Below are positions 1-12,300 of a DNA stretch of 64,000 bases, in pieces; the first letter of the stretch is position 1, and each line of letters starts with the position of its first letter. The stretch is taken from the NCBI GenBank assembly GCA_949316495.1, contig OX439000.1, forward strand, positions 67,133,070 through 67,197,069. Reading direction: 5' to 3'. The notes under the pieces were generated by a model. That model did no database searches and was not told the origin of the DNA. It worked only from the letters and a program-made list of their open reading frames with translations. The translations under genes and the position numbers were made by a program. Origin of the DNA: Amphiduros pacificus. Lineage: Eukaryota > Annelida > Polychaeta > Phyllodocida > Hesionidae.

Positions 1-192
1 TTTCAAGTTGTTCAGCTGTCATCTTTTGTGTTTGGTGTAGTGTTGCCATCTATAAAAAAAAGTTCCCACGTCATTTAATTGACTGTTTTTGCTGAGAACT
101 GGTAGTGATATAAGTAATTTTCTTTGTGGCACTTGTATATCGTGTGTGTGGAGTTTAATTTGTTTCTTGCGAGGCTTTTGAGAGGAACTTAC
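1..192 (-). other. MGAT1 intron 4, partial
   Basis: This is the 5' portion of the intron after the fourth coding exon, starting with gtaagttcctctc at 192. It runs off the left edge. An acceptor-like string (pyrimidine run, then tatag) sits near 49-62 on the minus strand, but splicing there from phase 2 meets a TGA after nine codons, so I do not call an exon. Confidence 0.6.
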
Positions 193-382
193 TTGAGCAG
201 TTGATCTAGGTTCCTCCTGACAGTGGGCCTGTTGCAGGCAATCACCAGTACCGGAATGGTCACCTTGTTGGGATCAGAGGGCGGACTCTCCACGATGCCT
301 TCCGGTTGGGCAGGCCCTGCACTCTTGCCATCACCGCCACCTGGTGGAGGTTGCTGCTGCTTCTCTGCATTTGCTTCATCTC
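193..382 (-). CDS. MGAT1: MGAT1 coding exon 4: linker and start of the catalytic domain
   Basis: The minus-strand exon runs from the acceptor tgtgattgcag (exon from 382) to the donor CTCAA|gtaagt (exon end 193). It is 190 nt, phase 1 in and phase 2 out. A split Arg codon is followed by DEANAEKQQQPPPGGGDG, a Pro/Gly/Ser-rich linker, and then VTIPVLVIACNRPTVRRNLD and QLLK. That last block is the signature opening beta-strand of the GnT-I catalytic domain and is the main ground for the gene's identity. The plus-strand open frames over this exon (223-435, 306-530) are shadows. Confidence 0.92.
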
Positions 383-3300
383 CTGCAATCACACAAAGTT
401 TCCATCAACTTGGCACATTTCAAAAGCTTTCTTAATTCACCACTTGAGAATTTACCAAGCAGGTCTACTGTCATGCTCAGACATGCCAACTATAATCACA
501 CACAAAATTAAGTTGATTAAAATTAAATAATGCAAATACAAGAAGCCATCTTACAGCATAGAACCTATCAAAATCAAAATTTGTCCAAGGAAATTGTGTA
601 CATGTTTACATAAACAGATATGATATTTGCCTGGCATGAACATCCATGATATACAAAATGCACCAGAATAAATCAGCTAAATATGTTACAGAGATGCGTT
701 ATGTGCGGCTCCTGGTTTACGCAATATGGCCCTTAATTTTGCAGTTTATGACATTTCATGCCTGATAAACTTATAGACTACAATGTCTAAAAAACATTTA
801 CTGCTTAAGATTTATGGAGCTGACAGAGTTATAGTACCAAGCATAACTTCACAAAGCTCACTAAAATATGAAGTGTTTTTTAGAGAGAGAAAGCTACATG
901 AGCTTCAAGCACATATATTCACACTGATTGTATACTGTGTGAGACAAACGACAACAGCCTTCAAAATACTTTTCTATGTTTGTGAATCCATATTCAAATA
1001 TCCTATTACCAAATAATATAAATAACATCTTATATTACAGTCATTTCATAAAAAGGAAAAATGTTTGGTACTGTCTCACAAAGAAGCACATCTATATTTT
1101 ACCTTAGGGGTCGATGAGGTCATGAATCATACCGAAGGAGATTTTGTTTGATTGCATAATTATTTCATTGACTTTTGGTTCTGTGACCTTGAGAAGCTTG
1201 TCAATGTCACTTATATTTGGATTGTAAAAAGATGTTAGCTTAACATAATTTGTTTCTTTATACTTCAAAATGGGAAGGAATAATGAACTTCAGAACTATA
1301 AGCTTGGTTTGCAGATCAATAAATTTTATTACTGATTTCTGTTCTGAAATTTTGAACTCCAAAGGATAAATCCCAGAATCATCATCATCATCGTTTCAAG
1401 GTGGGATTTAGCCAAATAACAGTTGATCAGCCTCCCATCTATTTACTACAAGAACAATATGACAAAATATACCACTTTTGTGGAAATGTTTCATTCATGT
1501 CAGAAAGTATCAATTTTCTTTCAAAAAAAGGAAATACAAGAATGTCATGATATATTTGAATATTTAAAAATATATCAATAGTAGGCCGTATCATATTTAC
1601 AACAGTAACCCCACCTTTTGTTGTAAGCATATATACAATGCACACAATACTAAAGCAGAAGTAATAATTACAATATACTCATGTCTAATACGGATAGTTC
1701 AAACATGACTTGTGTTGCCTGCTAGATTAGTTGGTAATTAGATCTTACTATGTGTTCTACTGGGCAGAGTTGGCCTTGCCGTGGAGGCTGCAAGGGCATA
1801 AAGAAACACACCACAAAATCAGAAACAGGCAAAATCTACACAATCATATTATGGTGAACATAATTTATGTTACATCAGTGTACCTTTTTATACAACAGGC
1901 TATATCTATGATCTGATGTGAAAATGAGAAGGGGGTAAAAACAATAATGCAATAATGAGATTCTTATTTTATTTCTAGTTTTAAATGGAATGGAAAATGT
2001 TTTCCATATTTCTTTTTATAAAGAACCAGACACCATATTGACATATTTATTCCATTTATTATTAAAATTTCTTTGTAAAATAGAGACATTGCAGGAGAAC
2101 TATGTATAGAATCTATGTGAATAACAAGTGTTGTGAATATCCTGCTTATGTTACTGCACCTGAGGCCATTCTTTCATGTTTTTATCATCAAAACTAAGTA
2201 AATTACCAACTTGGGCTGAAAGACCCACATATCTATACGATATATCTGAAAACCAAATTAGTGGGTGATTATTTGATACAAAACATTCCCACTTTACTCT
2301 TCCTGTCCTGTTTTCAATCCACTATAAGGCACTTTTGAGATATACTACCTAGAATATCTGGATATGTGTTGCCATGGTTACAAATTATCAGCCTCTCCTT
2401 TTAGTGATTGTATTACAGTTGTTTAGGAAGTGATGTGAAGAGAATATATCCATTTCTAAACATGTTTCTTCTGGGATATTTAAGTGAAAACAATTTATTT
2501 TTTATAAAAAAAAAAAACACTAAAGGTAAGAATCAACCTGGAAATTTTCTTTAAAAAATATGAAAGAGATGTGATGACAATATATAATGGTTTGAAAGCC
2601 CATCTTTATATGAACTCTGAGTTTACAACTGCAACATATGAGGCGAGCACATAGTTGCAGAAGCAGTTGTAATTGAGTGGATATCATGTGTAGAAGTGGT
2701 GGCACACAGTACCCACCACATGTTCTCCACATCAATCAGCCATGTAATACTCCCCATCTTATTGTACCACTAGTTCCATTGGAGACTTCTGTGAAAGGAG
2801 AGATAATTGCAAATAGCCGTAAAAAATAGATGCACATCTCACTATATAAGCTAGGAGAGTCTCTACTCCGGGTTTTATGAACTCAGGTTAGCAGACACAG
2901 CCTCATGAAAATGTATTTTATGGCTTTTGTTTGATTGTTCCCATCGTGTAAATAAGCTTTTTTTTCTCAAGGAAAGATCTAATATACATACACCAGGTCT
3001 TTTCTGAAAAAATTGTGGCATATAAATTAGGTTGATATAATCAAATGTTGGTTGCAAATGAACAGGAGATAGACTCCATAAACAATCTGTACTGCCTGAG
3101 ATTTCTCCTAACATTTTTCTCTGGTTCAAACGGAACACAAATTTATCAATATTGTCCTCATAAGCTATTCAGACTTGGTTTCCAAAAATGTCACGTTATT
3201 AAGGATAATAAAATTTATGGACACAGAATATGGCAAAAATGTGAGCAATGAAAAAGATAGGTCCAATTTAATTCAAAGTTCAGTTCCTATCAGGGGCATT

Positions 3301-6300
3301 GCTGGAAATTTAGAAAGCTGTAGAATTAGGTTTCCACGAACATTTTGATCTTTTATAAAATGTCTTCTTTGTTAAAATACAACTCTTCAGACCTTTTTTA
3401 ATTTCCGACAACACAAACATCTCTGTACCTAATATAATCCTTTAAGGTTTCATGATCTTTGATTATTTACGTAAATATCATTATACTTCACATTTCGTAT
3501 GAGATATTCACAAGATGCCACTCTGGGTGAAAATACTTACCATATTCTGTAAAGAAAAGAATTTTTAATCTTGGCCATTATAAAGGGGTGTTTTACCAAT
3601 TACCTTCATTCAGGTCTATAAAACTCAAATTTGATTATGGGAAATTGGGAATAGATGAAACAAATTTGATTATAAATAATGAAAAATGGATTAGTGGGGT
3701 TCTTGGAATGTGCAGTAATACTTACTGAGAAGAAACTGTCTGTATTCTTGGAGATCTCGTAACAGTTTCTCATTCGCCTGTATCTGCTCACGTATGCTGT
3801 ACTCAAGGAAATCCAACTGGGTCTCCACGTCACTTATCTCCCTGGCTTGCTGCACAAGGTCAAGGTCACAGCAAGGTCAATCAGGGGGTCAGGGATTAAG
3901 TGCAAAACTTGTGTACTCTAAGCAGTGTGCACATGGACACATATAAACTTGTCTGGGGAGGTGAACTTCCATTTTGACAAGCAGTGTCCATGTGCAAAGC
4001 CCACTATAAAATGATCATCAGAGTGGCCAAAATAGGCAAATATCTGAACATCATTTATGACATGTGACTGTGTTCTTGTGCCTTGATTGGTTGTTTGGTT
4101 AGTAGTTCAAGGGCATTGTCATGGTAACTTACTTCTAGCAAACACATCTTCCTGTAGGTCTTCTCGGATGCCTTCAAGTTGTTGTAAAAGTTGTTCATGA
4201 ACTGCCACCTGGTGTTTAAGCTTGCCTTCAAGCTGAGCCAGGCGTCGTCTCACTTCATCAGAGTACACATCGCTCTATTGGGGGCAACAGATAGCAGACA
4301 AACCATCACAATACTAGCCAGCTTGACCCACCATAGTGTGGGCAGGTATGGAGGAGATAAATCAGGACGGGGACTCTATCACCACACACCACATGCTTCT
4401 TACACCTTCCTCACACACCCAGCTCAAAGCCAAAAATATGCAACTCAACATTTGGATAAATCATCTGCACATGTATACAAAATATGGTGTAGAAATAGGA
4501 GTGACCTCCCTGAAAGTGTAGTGTCAAATAAAGCAGGCCACTCGACACAGTTTTCTATCACCAGTTCTTGTATACAATGTAGATGAAACTGTTGAAAATG
4601 CGATTTAAAATTTTGATATCATATTGTCCAATTATGTGATAAACAAAAAATATTTTTTATCAAAGATTAATTAAAATGCAGAGTCAAAACATGTGGGTGT
4701 GGTGAATTCCTTAAGTCACAATTTATTTCCTCTACAACATGCAATAATAAATATTTCACAAGCTTTGACAATAAAAACTACTGACAACATCACATTAATT
4801 ATATCTGCAATCAATAATAAAAAGTCATGATCACTATTCTCAGAAGCCTTCATTATTTCTGCTCACAACAGAACATTATTTGTAAAATATTTATCAATTA
4901 TTTACACATTTCAGTCCAATGTTGTGAGCAGCTTGGCAATGCAAACTTCTAATAAAGATGGTGTTTTTCTTTTTCTCACCACGGCTTCTCTTGTATTTGA
5001 GTTATTAATTATTTACTGACGTTTCCACAGAAAAACTTGCAACAATTTTGTAATGTTAAACAATCAAAATGTCTAGATCTTGTAAAATATGGCCATACTT
5101 TATCAATTGGCTGTGAATTTGACCAGAGAGAAGGGCACCAGGAAAATGACAGATTATGTTATCATGCTTTCAGTTTCATTTCTGATAATATTATAGGTAA
5201 AGTAATGATAAACTATAAAACTAAATGTTATACCACGAGACATTAAAAATCATGAATTATGATAAGTGCAGATGAAATATGTCACCAATAAACTTAGCTG
5301 GGATGCAAAACAAATTTGTGACTTTTCCAGAACATAAAAGCATACCGGAATAATGTTAAGACTATAAACTACTGTGCTTTGACACAGGCAAACAAGACAT
5401 AGATTTAGTGCCTTTGTTGGCTGAACTGCTGGTGTAAGAAATGAATTATTGACAATATTAAAAAAAACTTGAAATATGTATGCAGCAACAAGATGTACAA
5501 ATTCATGCAAATAAACATGCTAGACATTCTATTAAACATAATCCTATGCTCATGCAAAACCCAGCAGAGCGAAGTGTTGTCTGAATCCAAATCAATGTGA
5601 TTGGGTGATCATGATTTGTGACAATTTGGGCCAGCCAATCAGAATGACAGATGCTTGGGCCAGCCAATCAGAGCCCCCAAACTTCCATTCTGACAAAGGA
5701 CACAGTTCTGCTTCAGTGGCGTGACATCATAACAGTTACAAAGGCACTAAATGACTACGTCAACTTTCAAAGGATATCAAATGAATTGTCAAGCTTAGTT
5801 TCCCTCTGGAAATATCTAAGATCAAAATAGTTTCCTTTATTCAGTTTGCTGGTTGACAATTTTCATGCTATTCATAGTGTTTTGCAAGGTTTGACAATTC
5901 ATGATAAAGTGACATTTAAGAAATATATCACACAAAGTCTCGACAACATGCTTGATAAACATATGTAAATATTAATCACTTTTGATTTCTTTGCAAGAAA
6001 ATGTAGTCATTCAACGCTAAGTACATATCTTAACATTTTCATATCATTAACAAACTCATTCATTAAAAACAGAGAATTAAATATTTCAATTTCATAGAGA
6101 AAAGACACTGACTTCAATAAGATTCTGTAAATGAGAAGTAAAACAATGGGTAATTTTCCAATAATAACCCTGCAATAATCCAGATGTGTCTCTAAATATT
6201 AATATTAACCGGAAATCTGATTCCAGATAACTGCTTGATCGCAATTAAAACAGTGCACCTCAATCACATCATTTTGTTTTCAACTGTTTTCAATCCCCGG

Positions 6301-9300
6301 CTGATATCCTCTGAGATCTGGAACGGCACAGTTGCCTTCTCTAGGAGTGGCACAGACAATACTCCACACGATGAAATCTTGCAGCATGTCAAGGCCACCG
6401 AGCTCCTGGGACAGGCACCGTGCATGCTGCCATCAATTGAATATAGCAAATTGCCATATCCCCATACAATGCTTATGGGGAAGGGACTACCTCCTGTCTG
6501 TCCCTGTGTGAGATGTATTATTTACCCATTAAGGCCGAGCAAGCCAGGAATTTACTACCCTGTGTTTTGCCCATTACCGTGTATCATCTTGTTTCCATAA
6601 TTCAATTTCACTGTTGTAATTAGATTTATCAAACTTTGAATAGTTGAGTATGAGTGAGTTTTTCTACATTTCAGTGACTATCTGCATACAATTCTCATGA
6701 GACATACATAAATCCTTCAGATAAATCTAATTCTGTATTTCAGCAAGAGAGAAGTCCATCTCAACATAACTATCCTTTCTCAAGATGATTTACTGCACCA
6801 ACATTTTCTTGTAACTTGACATGAGAAATATAATCAAAATATATCTACACCATTAAGTATAAAGTTTACACATTTGAATAATTCTTATTGCATAACTGTA
6901 TAATCATAATCAATTAAGGCTGCTTGCTATAACCAATTTAAACCAAATGCTGGATAATGCTCATGCATCGTAAACAAAACCACCCTCAATTTTTACCTCA
7001 TAACTGCTTCAGCTTGTTTGCATTTCATTTCCATAATTTTGCACATTTGCTGGAGCAATTACACAAGGAAAATTGGAGCTCGTTTGTTAAGACATCTCAA
7101 CTTGTTCAACTTTAACAATCTTTATTTACAACAAAACTCAATTGCTCCTGATAAAGCCACACTTTTTTCAAGTAATAATCCTTAATTGCTTCTGCAAAGA
7201 AAATTGTTCTTATGCCGAAGAATCTATTTCGACACCCAAAATGAAATCAAAACTACATAATTAAAACTCAAGAGTGCAATTTGATTTCACCCTCTGCATG
7301 TTTTAGGCTGTATAAAATAATTTCCAATGTACAAAGCAAAATAACAGAAAATTATTAAAAACCGATTTTCATCTGTGAAAAATGATAATAAGGCATCTGA
7401 ACAAAGACATTCCAATGATCCTGGAATTTAAAAAAATTGCATCTCCTAAACCCATTAATAATGGAGAGAGCTAAAGAGAATGATTGAGATATTTCTATTG
7501 TGGAACAAGGATAGAATTATCACGATGAAGGAGATCATATCGACCGCCTGTAATTCTCTAATTGGCTGTGAACAACTTGACGAACACGTTAACGTAAATT
7601 GAAATTACAAAGATCAACAGAACGAGAGCTTGGTTATCATTCAGGATAAGACCTAATCAAACAGCTCATATCTTACCCAGAATAATAAACATCTACTGCT
7701 GCCAATCTTCCCACAAAGTGAGGCTTTAAGTGTTGCGTAATAAAAACATGGCTGATTTTATATGCGTAAAATGGGATGCTCAAACTACAAGCGTGCTCCT
7801 GACTGGGTTTAATTTTATACAGAAGTGCTTGTCAAAAACAAAAATAATACCTCATCACAGAGTGTGTTAAATCAGACATGAGCTGTCTATTCTGAAGCAT
7901 CGTTTTTGACAAACAAGGCAGAGTCATCTCACCATCATCAATATCAGAGAACGTTTATTATTTGCAAATGTCAGTGAAAGATTATATTCTATGTTTTATG
8001 GGGCTAAGATGTTGTCAAAATTCAACGATTACAAAATTGAAACAATGGATTGATGATATTCATACAGTTACTTTCACAATTTGAATGATGAAGTATATTT
8101 GTCTCATGCAAAGAAACTTAAATCTCCCAGTTGAAACAAAACCTTGTCGTTTTGGCACGTAATGGAAGATTAAATTGCTCAAGCATAAAAATAACATCTA
8201 TCTTATCTTTTAACTCAAACAAATGTGCAGAGACCAAGCTTTCAGTGAATGCTCAAGCCTTTGACATTTTGTTCAAATCAACTAAGTAGAATTGTCTTTA
8301 CAAGGAGCTTCCACCAAAAGTTGTGGTCCTCTCTCAATGAAGTTCCAGGGATCTTGTTTGGGGGAGACATGAGACAATGGCTCATCAAAGTCACAGATGT
8401 CTCATTCTGATCCAAGCCTGAGGAGACAATGGGCCCATCTAAGTTTTAATATAATTTGTTTTGTTCTTCAAGTATTTCACACTTGTCAATAAAGATAAAG
8501 TAACCTCTCACTGAAGTCAATATATGGGTGGTTCACATGGACTTAATCCTTAAAAGTTAAATTCTCCTTTATGCTCATTTTACAAGCTATGCTTTGCTTG
8601 CTTCTTTAGGACTAAACCTTCTGAGCAAGATTACAACTTGGCACACTGTGAACTGCTACTTCTCTCAGTGAGATAAGCACAAAGACTCAATACAGTGAAC
8701 CATTGTGCTGTTTTGAGGCAGAGGTGTGTCAGTGAAGTCAGCACGTGGCTGAACGCTCATACAGAGCTCTATGGCATTGGCAGACGACTGGTGGCATCAT
8801 AACAGCATAGGCAGGGCTCTATCTGCTAGGAATTGTTGCCTGGCTGTGTGCAATCACAGGAAGACGATCAAAGATGTATCACACCTCGTGACACCCATTG
8901 TAGTGGGATCAGAGAGGGCCGTGTCAAACACTGCCGACCTGCCACTCTTTTGACAACTAGCAAATAGGCCATGAAGCCATGCCTGATCAATCTGCAGCTC
9001 TGCTGCCATGGAGACCACTATGGCAAAAAGAACAATCCTCACTGAATATTTTGGTTGGCAATGATAGATCAGGAAAATCTTGTTCCAAATTCTTTTCGAG
9101 CATTTCACTTGCCCATATCATCTATCTCTGCCTGCTGTCTGTTTCTTCTCCCCCAATCAGGCTTGCTTTATCATTCCTCTTGGCCATTTTCACATTTTTT
9201 TTTACAAAAATATCTATAGTGTCTTGCACCAAAAGAAAGGAAGAGTAAACTGGCAAGCAACTTTCAGTACATAACAAAATGTGATTTGTTGATGAAGTTG

Positions 9301-12300
9301 GGAGATGGAGTTGAGATGTGTTTGCCTTGTGAGCCCCCTGCACGGAGCTGTTTGGTGGAAACATTTGGCTATGCCATCAATGCTCTCTTATATTCACGCA
9401 TATGCACTTGGCAAGGCTTCCTATAGCAACATATTGCATAAAATGCCAAAAACAATTTCTATCCAATCATCATTAGCATAGATATTGCTTCATGACCATC
9501 ATTGTTGATGGTCAGTCTAGTAGGTCAGACCAGCTTCCATTGTGCTGATATGGGTTATAGAAGTCTGCATGTGAAAATATTGTTCTCAACTTTGAATCAT
9601 AACTGGTTCCATATATTCGGGCAGATAAGAGTGAAAAAAGAAGATAATAAGGTAAAAAGTATACATGCATATACATATTTTATATATTTGCAAGACTTTC
9701 TGCTTGGCTTAGGAGATCCTTGGGCAGTTGCCATAAGCAACGAGGGCACCTTATATCAACATCAAGAGGGATATAGCAATCACTGCAGTAATCCCTCTGG
9801 CTTCCAATCCACAGACACAACTTTTATTGTCATTGGCTCTTGTGATGTCAAATGATCTTAGCACCAGGATTTCAATGTACTTGAGCATGGAAGGTATTGG
9901 TTTGGCCTCTATGTTTATCCACTGAGGCCAGAATCGGCTATACTGACACTGTGTGCTCAAATCTAGGTAATCTATGGCCCATCCCGGTGATCCAAGTCAA
10001 CTAGCACAATTTTTATGTCCGTCCCCCCAATTTTCACATTAATATCTTAATCTTCCATTAAAATTGCCTTTGTTGTTGAGCATCTTTTATGTGTGGCCAG
10101 CTTAGAGTCGATTGACAGTGTCATGTGCCAGCAGCCATTCTCCCGATGGCTGGCTCAGTGTCAACTCTGTGGCAACAAGTTTACGAGACCATAAATCTGG
10201 CCCTAATACACGACAGACACAACACAGCACTGATTTAAGGAAAAATGTACCCAGGCACTGGTCACATGCGACCTCTGGTGGCAGGCAGAGATACAACATG
10301 ACTTGCCTGCAGCTTACCTCTTGATGACACTCCTATATGGAGGTACATGTATGTAGAGGATGTGATTAACGAGGCAGGTTTGTGTGACTAAGAACACCGC
10401 AGGTCGGGGTTCATAAAGCCTGCGTGTTGTATGCCCAAGTGGACAATTACACAACCCCATCCTTCTCTACGTACTTGGAGGCCAAACATGGCTGTGTTTG
10501 TACCTCCCATTTGTCATGATTCTCCTTCAAAGGTCCCGCCACAAGCAGCACAGTGGGACTTATGGGATATGGTCAGCTTGACTGATGACTTCTTTCTCGG
10601 ACCAAGATGGGTCCATTATGCTTATATTGTCCACTGAAATATTGCTGAGATTTATCATACTTACCCCCTCACCAATCCAATATAATCTTTCCCTTGAACA
10701 TTGCCGTCACCCTTTCCTTTTTTGTAAATAATTCATATTTTCCCAGTACACCACTCTATTGTCTTGTTTCTGAAAATAGCTTTTTTCTCTGCTGTTCTAC
10801 TTGACCTTTTCCTCTGATATACCTATAGCTTCTTTTCACTACATTTCCCCCAAAGATTAACTTATCCGGTTCTCTCATATTAGTTATTTGTCACTAATTT
10901 ATAACATTGAAAGATGTGACTTTGATTTTAGCAATTTCCATTGGATGATCACCACCACCTTTTTATCTGACATCTGAGTGCACCACATATTCTACAGCGG
11001 CACCATCAATTAATCATTATCAACAATTTATAAAGCTTTGGCCAGCCACCTCATAAATATTCCATCGCCCCAATTTTTCTTTATGAGATACCATTTTTTT
11101 AAATGTGGATTTAGAATCAATCTTAAATCATGCTGACAATAATGTCAGCAAATACATCAACTTAGAATAGATTTACCACACACCATCCCAGAATGGTGTT
11201 GTATATCATTTTTGCTATAAATTTGTTTTTCATGAATCCCATACTACTTCATTAATGCTCATCTAAATAATAATTAAAGACACTGTTCTTTTAAATAAAA
11301 CTTAAATAACCTGTCATTTTGTAATGCATGGTAGAGCAACAAGAGACTGTAAATAGCATTCAATTATGGAGTGCATTGTAAAACAGAGTATATCAGTGTT
11401 CTGTAATTTATACCATGATTAAATATAGGCCGACATTTGCATGTCGTCACACAGCACACTGTAATCTCTTTTGACCAATCACAAGATCCTCCATGGATAT
11501 CTGTGATCTGAGGTCATGGTGTACAATTATCATGTTGCAAGCGGTGGTCCCACGTACGTTTTCAAACTTTTCTCCTCATATTGTGGAGGCCTGTAATAGT
11601 GAACCCAGGACATGAGTCTGTGCTTAGGTAGAGTGCTATCATTCCTCCATAATACTGCATGATTACAGTGTTGCTGGTCTGATAGAGATTTGAAATCATA
11701 CCCTGCCTTCATATCAGACCTCTGTGAAATGCCTACCATCTTAGCAGGTAATAGCATCGCCATGGCAATCATACTCTGGTGTTTAGTGTTGCATGACCTT
11801 TTGCAATCCTGTCATCAATTGTGCTGGGTGCATCCGGAGGTGGTCCCGATCTGAGGGAGACCAGCTCTGCATTCCCACCTGTGATGCCAGGGAATAACGG
11901 TGTGCACCGATAATAGCCTACTGATCACGGCTACTAATTCACCTGAGATAAGATGCTGAACACAACACCAGCTAGACAGTTCAGTTTCTTCCCATTAGAG
12001 CTTGTCTGGTGATAGAGAAGTGATACCAAAACCACAGCCGTCTTTCCTCTTCCATCTCAGTGTAAACAAAGCATTCCCTTAGTGTTTTCATTGCTTCTAA
12101 TGTAGGAGAGCTTGTGAAAAAAAAAGTGTGATTACCAAGATCTTTTTCATCAACTTTGAATGTCAGTATAAATGTTTTGGCTGAGATAAGGGAAAGTTGT
12201 GAAGTCTGAAGGTGAGTTTGTTGCACAGAGTTTACCCTTAGTCTATTCTGTGTCTAGTCTGCATGTCCACCACCAGCAGACTGACTATCTCATCTTAAAC

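Larger units (their letters stand above)
3846..4132 (-). other. MGAT1 intron 2, 287 bp
   Basis: The shortest complete intron of the gene (donor gtaagt at 4132, acceptor caag at 3846). It contains three AGGTCA nuclear-receptor half-sites next to the acceptor and a 13-bp inverted repeat in its middle, listed separately. Confidence 0.75.

Noticed and set aside
46-62. Acceptor-like tatag preceded by a T run, as start of MGAT1 exon 5
   Set aside because: From the phase-2 donor at 193 the frame meets TGA after nine codons, and the residues do not resemble the expected GnT-I sequence.
4191-4586. 131-codon plus-strand open frame
   Set aside because: It is the antisense shadow of MGAT1 coding exon 2 plus flanking intron.
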